Source: Rikenellaceae bacterium
GTDB taxonomy: Bacteria; Bacteroidota; Bacteroidia; Bacteroidales; Rikenellaceae
Direction of reading: 5' to 3'
DNA: 64,000 nt
NCBI GenBank assembly: GCA_015060015.1
Contig: SUZG01000003.1
Coordinates: 62,001 to 126,000 of the forward strand
Shown one piece after another: positions 45,670 through 54,969 of this stretch. Position 1 is the first letter of the stretch; each line of letters begins with the position of its first letter. Both the position numbers and the translations under genes were made by a program. Under the pieces are notes generated by a model. That model was not told the origin of the DNA. It did not search any database and was given only the letters and a program-made list of their open reading frames with translations.

Positions 45670-48600
45670 ATGAGAGCAAGAGTATTAAGTGCCAGTGCAG
45701 GCTCGGGAAAGACCTTCCGACTGGCCTACAAATTTGTACTTGACACCGTCAAACACTATAAGGACAAGCCCTATCTTTACAGGGCCATTCTCGCTGTGAC
45801 CTTTACGAACAAGGCCACCGAGGAGATGAAGGGTCGTATTTTGGAGAAGTTGAGTGACATCACAAAGAAGCCCTTCGAAAGCGACTATATGCGTATGCTG
45901 AAAAAGGACTTGGGTCTGCCCGAGGAGGAGATTATACGCCGTGCCGATGCCATTATGAAGCATATCCTGCACGACTACTCTCACTTCAACGTGATGACGA
46001 TTGACAAATTCTTCCTCTACATAATGCGTTCGTTCCTCAAGGAGCTGGGTATGGATCTCAACCCCACCATCGAGATAGACAAGGCCCTGCTGCTCCAACG
46101 CAGTGTGGATGCCCTGATTGAGGATACCCGAAGCGACGAGAGGTTGCAGCAGTGGATTACCGACTACGTCTTTGAGAAGGTCGATGAGAAGGGTGACTGG
46201 AAGATAAATGACGACCTGAAAAACATCGGAAAAGACTTTTTCAAGCTCTCCGACCGCACTCTTATCGAGGGTGCTTCCGACCGAGAGAGGTTATTAGGAA
46301 TTATAAAGGCCTACAATGCCGCTTTGAAGACTCTTGAAACGAAGATGAAGGCTTTGGGCGAAAAGGGCGTAATATTAATAGGCGATGCCGGAGCCAGCGT
46401 AGAGGATTTCCATCAGAAAAGCAGTGGTTTGGCCGGGTATATTAAAAATGCTGCCAGCGGTAAGTATGCAGCTCCGGGCAAAAAAGCCCAAACATCGCTT
46501 GACGGGGGTAAGTTTGCCAATACCACTCGAACTGCACAGATTGCACCAAAGCTGCTGGAGATAGGTCACGAGATTGTCGAGATATACAAAGAGTATAGCA
46601 AGATAGAGCCGATGGCAACCACCATCAGAAAGCAGTATCGAGCATTTGCTCTTATGCAGGACATCTATACCAGAATGTGCAATTGCCAGAGGGAAGACGG
46701 CTCGGTTGTCCTTGACGAGACGGAGCATATCATCTCACAGTTTATCAACGACGACAACAACGATGCCCCGTTCATCTACGAGAAGGTCGGCAACCGCTTT
46801 GAGAGGTTTATGATTGACGAGTTTCAGGATACTTCGGAGAGTGACTGGAGTAACTTCGTGCCGCTGTTACGCGAGGCTATGTCGGAGAACGACGACGAGT
46901 CGGTATTTATCGTAGGTGATGTGAAGCAGTCCATCTATCGTTTTCAGGGCGGCGACTGGCGTATCCTCGCACGCGATGTGCAGAACAAGTTGGGTAAAGA
47001 CAATGTAGTGGTTGAGCCATTGGAGGATAACTGGCGAAGCAAGCCCTGCATAGTGAACTTCAACAACGACCTCATTGGTCGCATCGTCAAGGCCCACAAC
47101 GAGAAGTTAAACAGCAAGCTACTGTCGGCCGTTGAGAGTGGGTACATTACCCAAGAGTGCAAGGCGGAGCTGCACGACACGCTTAAAAATGCCTACACAG
47201 CCCACTCGCAGAATGCCCGAAAGACCGAAGGCAGAGAGGGTTACATCCGCGTAGAGGGGTACGACAAGGTATCGCCATTTATTGAGGCCATTGAGTCGGC
47301 TATCGGCCGAGGTTACAAGTATAGCGACATAACCATATTGTATCGCAACTCAAAGGATGCCCCCATCATCATCAAGCAGCTACTCGACTACAAGCAGGAT
47401 AAGCAACTTGACTTCAACATACGCACGCAGGAGTCGCTGATTATAGGTCGTTCGCCGGTGTGTCAGTTTGTGATTGCGGTGCTGCGTCTGTCGCAAAACC
47501 GCAACGAGAAGATATATCAGGCCGTCATCAACGACTATCTCTCTCGCCGCCACTACCTGCCGCTTTGCGAGAGTGAGACTACACTGCTTGACAACATCTG
47601 CCAGCTGCCGCCAAACGAGGCCTTTGAGCATATCGTGAAGCACTTCTCGCTGAATGACGACCCCACCAATGTCGCATACTTGCAGGCTATGCAGGAGCAG
47701 ATTATCACCTTCTGCAAGAAGAAGTTCTTCGATATTGCCCTCTTCCTGCAATACTGGGACGAGAAGGGAAAGGATGAGAGTCTCTCGGTAAGCAAAAGCG
47801 AGAACGCCATCGAACTGCTCACCATACATAAGGCGAAGGGCTTGCAGAACAAGGTCATCATCATACCCTACTGCAAGTGGCAGCTGTTCAAAAACAGGGA
47901 CACCACCATCTGGGCAGACACAACAGGTATCAAGGGCTTTGAGGGCATAGGTCGCTACCCTATCAGCGGAAGAGAAGATATAATTATGGCCACGCCATTT
48001 GCCAAGGACTTCCTAAATGAGCAGATATACTCCCACGTTGATGCGATAAACCTGCTCTATGTGGCTGTGACGCGTGCCGAGGATGAGCTATACATATATA
48101 TCCCGCAAACGAGCAAGGATAAAAACATAGGCTCGCTGGTTGCGGCAGCGGTAAACGACACTACGGCATCGGACTACGGCATTGAGGCAAGACGCAGCGA
48201 GGGCGTTGTGGAGTATGGCTCACTTGCCGACAAGGACGAGGAGAAAGAGCAGCAGGAGCAGAAGGTCGAGAGTATTATTATGCAGGAGTACCCCACCAAC
48301 CCCACGCACGGCAACCTGCGACTATCTACACAGCGATACTATCAGGATAAGGCTGTGGGCATGTCCTCACAGCGTGAGGTGGGTATTATGATGCACTCAA
48401 TACTCTGCGAGGCCACCGACTTTGCCGACATCACAAGACGCATAGAGGAGGCTCACACCCAGGGTCGTATCAACGCCGAGCAGCGTGATGAGCTGCGTGA
48501 GGTCATCAGCCGCGAGTTTGCCCGCGACTGCGTCAAGGAGTGGTTTTCGGAGGGCTGGGACTCTATCCGCAACGAGCAGGATATCATCTGTGGCTCGACG

Positions 48601-48801
48601 ATAGGCACACGCCGCCCCGACCGCGTGATGATTAAGGGCAGGCGTGCCGTGATTGTCGATTACAAGTTCGGCAACGAGCCTTCGGGCGAGTATGTTAAGA
48701 AGATGCGTCTTTATATGGAGTTATTGAGGCAGATGGGCTATGACGAGGTGGAAGGATATTTGTGGTATATGACCATCGGCAAGATTGAGAAGGTGGAATA
48801 A
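45670..48801 (+). CDS. AddA-like UvrD-family helicase-nuclease
   Basis: This 1043-residue UvrD/Rep-type helicase has a C-terminal nuclease domain. The Walker A motif SASAGSGKT is at residues 7-15. MIDEFQDTS (motif II), GDVKQSIYRFQGGD (III), LTIHKAKGLQNKVII (V) and VAVTRAEDELYI (VI) follow. The nuclease motif is RPDRVMIKGRRAVIVDYKFG. It works with the preceding AddB-like protein to unwind and trim DNA ends. The ATG at 45670 is preferred, 8 bp after the AddB-like stop, because the upstream in-frame codon is TTG. A Chi-like recognition site cannot be deduced from sequence. Confidence 0.9.
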   Translation: MRARVLSASAGSGKTFRLAYKFVLDTVKHYKDKPYLYRAILAVTFTNKATEEMKGRILEKLSDITKKPFESDYMRMLKKDLGLPEEEIIRRADAIMKHILHDYSHFNVMTIDKFFLYIMRSFLKELGMDLNPTIEIDKALLLQRSVDALIEDTRSDERLQQWITDYVFEKVDEKGDWKINDDLKNIGKDFFKLSDRTLIEGASDRERLLGIIKAYNAALKTLETKMKALGEKGVILIGDAGASVEDFHQKSSGLAGYIKNAASGKYAAPGKKAQTSLDGGKFANTTRTAQIAPKLLEIGHEIVEIYKEYSKIEPMATTIRKQYRAFALMQDIYTRMCNCQREDGSVVLDETEHIISQFINDDNNDAPFIYEKVGNRFERFMIDEFQDTSESDWSNFVPLLREAMSENDDESVFIVGDVKQSIYRFQGGDWRILARDVQNKLGKDNVVVEPLEDNWRSKPCIVNFNNDLIGRIVKAHNEKLNSKLLSAVESGYITQECKAELHDTLKNAYTAHSQNARKTEGREGYIRVEGYDKVSPFIEAIESAIGRGYKYSDITILYRNSKDAPIIIKQLLDYKQDKQLDFNIRTQESLIIGRSPVCQFVIAVLRLSQNRNEKIYQAVINDYLSRRHYLPLCESETTLLDNICQLPPNEAFEHIVKHFSLNDDPTNVAYLQAMQEQIITFCKKKFFDIALFLQYWDEKGKDESLSVSKSENAIELLTIHKAKGLQNKVIIIPYCKWQLFKNRDTTIWADTTGIKGFEGIGRYPISGREDIIMATPFAKDFLNEQIYSHVDAINLLYVAVTRAEDELYIYIPQTSKDKNIGSLVAAAVNDTTASDYGIEARRSEGVVEYGSLADKDEEKEQQEQKVESIIMQEYPTNPTHGNLRLSTQRYYQDKAVGMSSQREVGIMMHSILCEATDFADITRRIEEAHTQGRINAEQRDELREVISREFARDCVKEWFSEGWDSIRNEQDIICGSTIGTRRPDRVMIKGRRAVIVDYKFGNEPSGEYVKKMRLYMELLRQMGYDEVEGYLWYMTIGKIEKVE

Positions 48802-48807
48802 GGTTAC

Positions 48808-48849
48808 AAAGAGCAAAGAGTTGTCTTTCATCTTTTATCTTTGCTCTTT
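48808..48849 (+). terminator. hairpin after the AddA-like gene, made of a dispersed repeat
   Basis: AAAGAGCAAAGA (48808-48819) pairs perfectly with TCTTTGCTCTTT (48838-48849). The same two 12-mers form the terminator at 62423-62457. No long T-run follows here, so strength is uncertain. The ispF promoter starts 6 bp later. Confidence 0.6.
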
Positions 48850-48855
48850 TATCTT

Positions 48856-48863
48856 TATATTTG
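48856..48863 (+). promoter_or_regulatory. ispF -7 box adjacent to the start codon
   Basis: TATATTTG ends 5 bp before the ATG. A second box, TATCTTTG, is at 48836-48843 inside the repeat. If the first is used, the mRNA would be leaderless or nearly so. Confidence 0.5.
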
Positions 48864-48867
48864 CAGT

Positions 48868-49347
48868 ATGGATATAAAAGTTGGACTTGGATACGATGTA
48901 CACGCACTGGCCGAGGGGCTTCCCCTGTGGCTGGGTGGCGTAAGGATTGAGCACACAAAGGGTTGTGTGGCTCACTCCGACGGAGATGTGGCACTGCACG
49001 CCGTGTGTGATGCCCTGCTTGGTGCTGTGGCGGCAGGAGATATAGGCAAGCTCTTTCCCGACACCGACCCACGATACAAGGGCATAGACTCAAAGCTCTT
49101 GTTGCGTGAGGTATGCAACGTTGTCGAGCAGAGGGGCTACCGCATATCGAACATAGACTGCACGATAGCGGCACAAAAGCCCAAGCTACGCCCCTACATC
49201 GACACTATGCGGGAGGTTGTAGCAGAGGTTATGGGCATAAGTCTCGAATGTGTGTCGTTCAAGGCCACCACGACCGAGCATCTCGGCTTCGAGGGTCGCG
49301 AGGAGGGTATCTCGGCTACGGCCGTTGCACTGCTCATAGCAGAGTAA
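48868..49347 (+). CDS. ispF: 2-C-methyl-D-erythritol 2,4-cyclodiphosphate synthase
   Basis: This 159-residue cytoplasmic trimeric enzyme forms the cyclodiphosphate of the MEP isoprenoid pathway and releases CMP. The metal ligands in GYDVHAL (Asp and His) and the GGVRIEHTKGCVAHSDGDV block are present, as are FPDTDP and the C-terminal KATTTEHLGFEGREEGISATA. The ATG at 48868 gives the standard N-terminus (MDIKVGLGYDVHA). The sequence just after the stop repeats part of the last codons (GCACTGCTCATAGCA), a small local duplication. Confidence 0.97.
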   Translation: MDIKVGLGYDVHALAEGLPLWLGGVRIEHTKGCVAHSDGDVALHAVCDALLGAVAAGDIGKLFPDTDPRYKGIDSKLLLREVCNVVEQRGYRISNIDCTIAAQKPKLRPYIDTMREVVAEVMGISLECVSFKATTTEHLGFEGREEGISATAVALLIAE

Positions 49348-49434
49348 TAGCACTGCTCATAGCAATAGCATTGCTTATGGCAGAGTCACGAGGCAGAGTT
49401 GTACGATATCATATAACTATTATATTATGTAAGG

Positions 49435-49468
49435 ACAGAGGGTAACCATTGGTTTGGCTACCCTCTGT
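49435..49468. terminator. hairpin between ispF and the DUF4251 gene
   Basis: ACAGAGGGTAACC pairs with GGCTACCCTCTGT with one mismatch. The genes converge here, so it may serve both, although T-tails are poor. Confidence 0.6.
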
Positions 49469-49486
49469 GGCTTAATAAAAAGTGAT

Positions 49487-50107
49487 TTAATAGACCCGTG
49501 TTATTGTTCCCGAATACTGCACGGGGTTATACCACAGATTGGATATGGTAAGCGTCGCCCCGCCATACTTGGAGTTGATATCAAACGTAAAGTTATACTC
49601 CTCGGTGGCGTATAGATTCACTTTGAACGATACCTGCCAGCCCTCCTCGGTCTGCTTGGTAAGTATTGTACCGAGGCTTGGAGTTACGGTATTCAGCAAC
49701 ACGTAACGATAAGGCGGCGTATAACCCACCCAATAGGGCAGGCAGACATCCAACGTGCCACGCCACAGCGTAACCGTATAGTTGATGTTTGACAGAAAAC
49801 GCATAGCTCCCGCCGGCATTATCTGTATTGTCTGCGGGTTAAACTCAAAGTTATGCGACAGCACGATGCTATCGACATACTTCTCGAACTCGGCCTGACG
49901 TTCGGCACGGTGTGCCACACGCTGCTCGTGCGTCATAGAGTGCATCCTCTCGTGATGTGCCCTGCGTTCGGGCGTAGGCTCCATGGGATGCTGAATAGCC
50001 GTAGAGGTCGATTTGGTCGGCGATGACGTCTTTTGAGCCATAGCCGCATAAGGCCCACAGAATGTGCATAATGTGATGCACGCAATAATAAAATAAAGTT
50101 GTCTCAT
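49487..50107 (-). CDS. DUF4251 family secreted protein
   Basis: This 206-residue protein has a signal peptide (MRQLYFIIACITLCTFCGPY, cleavage near AMAQ). A His/Arg/Glu-rich helical stretch follows (about residues 45-80). The C-terminal region is strand-rich and matches the layout of DUF4251: FNPQTIQIMPAGAMRFL, YTVTLWRGTLDVCLPYWG-like sequence (here LPYWVGYTPPYRY), and a repeated FTFDINSKYGG hairpin. No function is known for the family. It is a single gene; its upstream region carries a copy of the dispersed repeat also seen upstream of nusB. Confidence 0.78.
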   Translation of the reverse strand: MRQLYFIIACITLCTFCGPYAAMAQKTSSPTKSTSTAIQHPMEPTPERRAHHERMHSMTHEQRVAHRAERQAEFEKYVDSIVLSHNFEFNPQTIQIMPAGAMRFLSNINYTVTLWRGTLDVCLPYWVGYTPPYRYVLLNTVTPSLGTILTKQTEEGWQVSFKVNLYATEEYNFTFDINSKYGGATLTISNLWYNPVQYSGTITRVY

Positions 50108-50523
50108 AGCGATAAGATTTTACGCTTGAAGCAACTTCAAAATCCCTGCCAAGATAAAAATTGCGAGTAAGCGAGAGCAGTGTTCCAATCAATTATGCAA
50201 TAGACGGCAGTCTGTATCTGCTAACAAAATCGTTGCATAATTGTGGGATGACGAGAGCAAAGAAATAAGCCTCTGCGACCGAAGTGGTGGCGGAGAGAGG
50301 CAGAATGTGAGGTTATGCGTTAAAAAATGGAGACCTTTTTACAATAGAAAAAAGTGCTTGCATCCATTTTAGCATAACCTCATATTATGCCCCGACAACA
50401 CTTCTCGCAGTGGTTTTGGCTCCACCTTTTGCCACCAAAAGGTGGTAAGAAAGAGATAAAAAATTACAAAACTACAGAAATTACAGGGGTGTAATAACTG
50501 TAATTTTTGTAACTTACTCCACC
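50108..50523. repeat. 416-bp gene-free region with nested inverted repeats
   Basis: I see no gene here. It contains AAAATTGCGAGTAAGCGAGA (50157-50176), part of a 24-mer that recurs inverted at 56062-56085. A perfect 11-bp inverted repeat CAATTATGCAA occurs at 50190-50200 and 50233-50243. A long imperfect inverted repeat (TGAGGTTATGC...GCATAACCTCA) spans 50308-50382, and CCACCTTTTG/CAAAAGGTGG spans 50422-50445. The last part holds the uvrA terminator. Confidence 0.75.
50478..50506 (-). terminator. probable uvrA terminator
   Basis: A 9-bp perfect inverted repeat AAATTACAG/CTGTAATTT lies 18 bp past the uvrA stop, with T-rich sequence after it on the minus strand. Confidence 0.55.
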
Positions 50524-53355
50524 CTACTTCTCCAGGATTCGTTTGAGGAACTCGCCCGTGGCACTCTCGCGACACGAGGCTATTTTGAGAGGCGTACCCT
50601 CGGCGATGACACGACCTCCGCCGGCTCCGCCCTCGGGCCCTATGTCGATGATATGGTCGGCAACCTTTATAACATCGAGGTTATGTTCGATGACGATGGC
50701 TGTATTGCCCCTATCGACCAGCTTGTTGATTACACCCAGCAATTGGCGTATATCCTCAAAATGGAGGCCCGTAGTAGGCTCATCGAGGATATACAGCGTG
50801 CGACCCGTATCACTCTTGCAGAGCTCGGCAGCGAGCTTTATACGCTGACTCTCGCCTCCCGACAGCGTCGTGCAGGGCTGTCCTAACGTGAGGTAACCCA
50901 AGCCCACATCCTGAATAGCCTTCAACTTCTGATATATCGACGGGATATTGGCGAAGAAATCGACTGCGATATTGACCGTCATACCCAGCACCTCGTCGAT
51001 ATTCTTGCCCTTGTACTTCACCTCCAGGGTCTCGCGGTTATAGCGGTGGCCTCCACACGCCTTGCATCGCACATAGACATCGGGCAGGAAGTTCATCTCG
51101 ATAGTCTGCACACCCGCACCGCGACACTCCTCGCAACGGCCACCCTTGACATTGAACGAGAAGCGGCCTGCCTTGAAGCCTCGCACCTGTGCATCGGGTG
51201 TAAGCTCAAAGAGTTTGCGTATATCGGCAAAGACGCCCGAGTAGGTTGCAGGATTACTGCGTGGCGTACGGCCAATAGGCGACTGGTCCACCACGACCAG
51301 CTTATCGATATTCTCGATGCCCTCCACCGAGTCATACTCCAAAGGTCTATCCAGCGAACGGTACAGCACTCGGCTCAATATGGGTCGCAGAGTCTCATTG
51401 ACAAGCGTAGATTTACCCGAGCCACTCACGCCCGTAACGCATACGAACTTACCCAACGGGAACTCTACATCGATGCCTTTGAGGTTGTTGCCCCTCGCAC
51501 CGCGTATGGTGATGCACTGCCCGTTACCCTCGCGTAACGCCTCGGGAATCTCTATCCTGCGGCGACCACACAGATAGTCGGCAGTGATGCTGTCGGACTT
51601 CATAATGTCGTCAATCCTACCCGTAGCGACAATCTGACCGCCACGACGACCCGCCTTGGGGCCTACATCGACAATATAATCGGCGGCACGCATCATATCC
51701 TCGTCGTGCTCCACCACGATAACCGAGTTACCCGCATCACGCAGCTCCTTCAAGGTGTTTATCAGGCGATTATTGTCGCGTTGATGCAGTCCGATGCTCG
51801 GCTCATCGAGGATGTATAGCACATTGACCAACTTCGAGCCTATCTGCGTAGCGAGGCGTATTCGCTGGCTCTCGCCACCCGACAGCGAACGGGCCGCACG
51901 CGAGAGAGAGAGATAACCCAGCCCCACAGCCATCAGGAAGTGTACTCTTTCGCGTATCTCCTTCACAACCTCCTGTGCTATACGCCACTCTTTGTCGGTG
52001 AAGCACTCCTCCACGTGGCTCATCCATTCGGCAAAGTCGGCTATCGACATCGCCGAGAGCTCGGCTATATTCTTGCCTCCGATGCGAAATTGCAGAGCCT
52101 CCTTCTTCAAGCGTGTGCCTCCGCAGACACTACACGGACGATACACCAGAAACTGCTCACGCCACTTCTGACCCTTCTTCGACTCCTCGTCATCCACCGA
52201 CTGCACATATTCGGCTATGCCCTCCCACGCCATCATCCTGCGACCCGACAGAGAGCTGAACTCCGACAAATCTACCATCAGAGGCTTTGCATCGCCATAC
52301 AGCAAGGCATTCATACCCTCCTCCGAGATTGTCGCTATGGGGTCATCAAGCGTGAAGTCATAACGGCGGGCAAGCAGTTCCAGCTGAACGAAGAGTTTGT
52401 TATTCTTATATTTACCCAACGGCTCGATACCACCCTCACGGATGGAACGGCTATCGTCGGGAATGATTCTCTTGACATCAAAGACAGCCTCCACACCCAA
52501 ACCGCTGCATCGCGGGCAGGCTCCCTGAGGAGAGTTAAACGAGAAGGTATGAGGTGCAGGGTCCTCGAACGCCACACCCGTCGATGGGCACATCAGATGA
52601 CGCGAGTAGTAACGCATACCGTCGGCTCCGTAGTCATAGATAGCCATCGTACCCTTACCCTGACGCATAGACTCTTTCAGCGAGGTCATAATACGTTCGG
52701 CAGACTCCTCCTTCACCACCATACGGTCCACAACAAGGTCGATATTATGCACCTTGTAGCGGTCGAGCTTCATACCCGAAGAGAACTCCACAATCTCGCC
52801 ATCGATACGGGCGTAAAGATAGCCACGCTTGGCAAGCGACTCAAACAGCTCGCGATAGTGACCCTTGCGGCCCTTGACGATGGGAGCCATAAAGGCTACC
52901 TTACGGCCTGCAAAACCTTTGAGTATGAGGTCGCAAATCTGCTCGTCGGTGTAGTGTACCATCTCCTCGTCGGTAATGGGCGAGTAGGCACGCGATGCAC
53001 GGGCAAACAGCAGACGCAGGAAGTCGTTTATCTCGGTTACGGTACCGACCGTAGAACGGGGGTTTTTATTGGTTGTCTTCTGCTCAATAGCCACCACAGG
53101 GCTCAACCCCGTAATCTTATCCACATCGGGGCGTTCCATAGTGCCGACAAACTGGCGTGCATAGGTCGAGAGGGTCTCCATATAGCGACGCTGTCCCTCG
53201 GCATAGATGGTATCGAAAGCCAGCGACGACTTACCCGACCCCGACAGGCCCGTAATGACAGCCAGCGAGTAGCGAGGTATCTCGACATCCACATTTTTGA
53301 GATTGTGAACGCGAGCACCCGTAACGACTATACTCTTTTCTGCACTCTTTGCCAT
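50524..53355 (-). CDS. uvrA: excinuclease ABC subunit A
   Basis: This 943-residue DNA damage sensor of nucleotide excision repair has two ABC ATPase halves. The first Walker A is TGLSGSGKSS (about residues 35-44), the second GVSGSGKSTLV. The zinc-finger pairs ACPRCSGLG, CSVCGG, CEECRGAG and CKACGG are present, as are the ABC signatures LSGGESQRIRLA and LSGGESQRIKLA and both DEP(S/T)xGLH boxes. Length is normal. It follows a TSUP-family permease gene by 13 bp and is likely the last gene of a minus-strand unit starting at the S1-type gene. Confidence 0.98.
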   Translation of the reverse strand: MAKSAEKSIVVTGARVHNLKNVDVEIPRYSLAVITGLSGSGKSSLAFDTIYAEGQRRYMETLSTYARQFVGTMERPDVDKITGLSPVVAIEQKTTNKNPRSTVGTVTEINDFLRLLFARASRAYSPITDEEMVHYTDEQICDLILKGFAGRKVAFMAPIVKGRKGHYRELFESLAKRGYLYARIDGEIVEFSSGMKLDRYKVHNIDLVVDRMVVKEESAERIMTSLKESMRQGKGTMAIYDYGADGMRYYSRHLMCPSTGVAFEDPAPHTFSFNSPQGACPRCSGLGVEAVFDVKRIIPDDSRSIREGGIEPLGKYKNNKLFVQLELLARRYDFTLDDPIATISEEGMNALLYGDAKPLMVDLSEFSSLSGRRMMAWEGIAEYVQSVDDEESKKGQKWREQFLVYRPCSVCGGTRLKKEALQFRIGGKNIAELSAMSIADFAEWMSHVEECFTDKEWRIAQEVVKEIRERVHFLMAVGLGYLSLSRAARSLSGGESQRIRLATQIGSKLVNVLYILDEPSIGLHQRDNNRLINTLKELRDAGNSVIVVEHDEDMMRAADYIVDVGPKAGRRGGQIVATGRIDDIMKSDSITADYLCGRRRIEIPEALREGNGQCITIRGARGNNLKGIDVEFPLGKFVCVTGVSGSGKSTLVNETLRPILSRVLYRSLDRPLEYDSVEGIENIDKLVVVDQSPIGRTPRSNPATYSGVFADIRKLFELTPDAQVRGFKAGRFSFNVKGGRCEECRGAGVQTIEMNFLPDVYVRCKACGGHRYNRETLEVKYKGKNIDEVLGMTVNIAVDFFANIPSIYQKLKAIQDVGLGYLTLGQPCTTLSGGESQRIKLAAELCKSDTGRTLYILDEPTTGLHFEDIRQLLGVINKLVDRGNTAIVIEHNLDVIKVADHIIDIGPEGGAGGGRVIAEGTPLKIASCRESATGEFLKRILEK

Positions 53356-53368
53356 AAAACACTAACAC

Positions 53369-54163
53369 TTAAAACATTGACATCAGCGAGTACAACCAAT
53401 CATGAAGCGATATAAGGCCTACGATGTCGGCAAAGCAGACAATCAGGATTGCGAGTGTGAAGTATCTCACAAACTTAGCACCCAGCACAAGGGCAAAGTG
53501 CGAGGCGAGCAAAGCACCTATGACATTACCCAGTCCGTGCCACAGGCCATAGACATAATCGACCTGTCCGTTAATCATAAATATAGCCAGCGAGAAGGGC
53601 GTAGCGACAAATATGATGAAGCACTTGACGACATTGGCGGTGATGATATCCAGCTTCATCGACCAGATTGTGACGGCCAGCAACACATAGCCCAGACCGA
53701 TGTAGATATATCCGCCATAGAAGCCCAGCAGCAGGAACCACAGATAGTGCCACCAACGCACATCCAGAGGACGGCCTCCGTGGATATGAACGTGCTTGTG
53801 GTCCTGATCGGTTATCATATATAGCAGCACGAACGACATTACCACCGTCATACAGATAGTGAAGATGGTGTCGCTGATGTGTGTCGCTGCGAGAGAGCCT
53901 GCCACATTGCCTATGACGGCAGGAATGGAGAGCTTCACGCCACTGCGGACATTGAGCATACGCTTACGCAGGAAGGCCAGCGACGAGGTGAAATTCTGCA
54001 ACACAACAGCAATGCGGTTGGTACCATTGGCCACGCTGATAGGCAATCCCAACGCCATAAAAAGCGTCATCGAGATAACCGCACCACCCCCTGCGAGGGT
54101 GTTGATTATCCCCACCAAGACGCCCGAAAGCACCAAAGTCCATATTACTGCTGTTTCGTCCAT
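53369..54163 (-). CDS. TSUP family (TauE/SafE-like) membrane permease
   Basis: This 264-residue protein has about eight membrane segments in two similar halves. The TauE/SafE-type opening is GVLVGIINTLAGGGAVISMTLFMALGLP, followed by NGTNRIAVVLQN and a second half with VVKCFIIFVATPFSLAIF. A His-rich hydrophilic loop (DQDHKHVHIHGGRP, about residues 118-131) joins the halves. The family exports or imports sulfite, sulfonates and related anions, and the cargo here is unknown. It sits between a methyltransferase gene and uvrA with short gaps. Confidence 0.85.
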   Translation of the reverse strand: MDETAVIWTLVLSGVLVGIINTLAGGGAVISMTLFMALGLPISVANGTNRIAVVLQNFTSSLAFLRKRMLNVRSGVKLSIPAVIGNVAGSLAATHISDTIFTICMTVVMSFVLLYMITDQDHKHVHIHGGRPLDVRWWHYLWFLLLGFYGGYIYIGLGYVLLAVTIWSMKLDIITANVVKCFIIFVATPFSLAIFMINGQVDYVYGLWHGLGNVIGALLASHFALVLGAKFVRYFTLAILIVCFADIVGLISLHDWLYSLMSMF

Positions 54164-54199
54164 TTTTCGGTTTTTATATCTTACAGGCTCTCGCCAATA

Positions 54200-54967
54200 T
54201 TATCTTTTTTCGGCTATAAAGTATAGGTCGAAGCAATCCTCCGTAACGGGGCTTATATCGTAGTCCGACATCGTGATAGAACGCGTCAGCGAGTCATTCT
54301 GCGTGAGCAGACAGCGACGGTTCAGTCGGTTGAGCAGGTCATACGGCAACTGCAACATCCAACGCGGCAGGCGGTGCTGCAAGTCCAGCACATCGTAGCG
54401 GGTGATACGCTTCACGCCCTCGCGGTTCTTCTCATAGTAGGCCATAACCTTGTCGTTACCCATCACGCCATAACACTCCACGCTGTCGAACACACCCTCC
54501 AAAAGGGTCTTTAACTCCTCCGCACGATACTCTCTCACGTGCCATGGGTTACGCGTCAGCGACATAGGAGCATTGGGCGTAGAGACCACAAAACGCCCTC
54601 CTCGACGCAACACGCGATGCACCTCACGCACAAAATCGGCATCACGACGGATATGCTCTATGACCTGAAACGACACCACATAGTCGAAAGCCTCATCGGG
54701 CAGCTGCAAAGGTGGCACTGCCATCTGCCTAAACTCGGCATTTTCGGGCAGGTGCAACTCCTGCGGCACACTCTTGTCAATGGTCACAAAACGCCTTGCA
54801 GCGGGTGCTATGACATCCACTCCATAGCCCATACCCGTACCTACCTCCAACACATCGCCCGAGACTATCTCCGCCGCCTTGTGATAGGCGAGCAGCGAAC
54901 GCTGAAAGACAAAGTTATCGGAGGCATCACGCTGTGAGACTCTCTCGGCTGTGTGAATCTTCGCCAT
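54200..54967 (-). CDS. class I SAM-dependent methyltransferase
   Basis: This 255-residue cytoplasmic protein has the class I methyltransferase core. Motif I is LEVGTGMGYGVDVIAP (about residues 40-55), followed by FVTIDKS and a motif IV of FDYVVSFQVIEHI. RRGGRFVVSTPN completes the fold, as in UbiE/Methyltransf_11 types. Substrate is not evident. The C-terminal third is not shared with well-known subfamilies that I can name. The gene begins 2 bp after the S1-type gene, so the two are co-translated or at least co-transcribed. Confidence 0.88.
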   Translation of the reverse strand: MAKIHTAERVSQRDASDNFVFQRSLLAYHKAAEIVSGDVLEVGTGMGYGVDVIAPAARRFVTIDKSVPQELHLPENAEFRQMAVPPLQLPDEAFDYVVSFQVIEHIRRDADFVREVHRVLRRGGRFVVSTPNAPMSLTRNPWHVREYRAEELKTLLEGVFDSVECYGVMGNDKVMAYYEKNREGVKRITRYDVLDLQHRLPRWMLQLPYDLLNRLNRRCLLTQNDSLTRSITMSDYDISPVTEDCFDLYFIAEKR

Positions 54968-54969
54968 AG

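Noticed and set aside
44810..45679. 289-residue minus-strand frame
   Set aside because: It lies antisense to the nuclease domain of the AddB-like gene. Leu/Val-rich shadow composition.
49348..49434. Short repeats of GCACTGCTCATAGCA after ispF as a regulatory array
   Set aside because: This appears to be a small local duplication of the gene's last codons, with no regular unit.
51940..53415. 491-residue plus-strand frame
   Set aside because: It lies wholly opposite uvrA, which has full motifs. The frame is a by-product of codon use and has His/Arg/Thr-rich composition without domain features.
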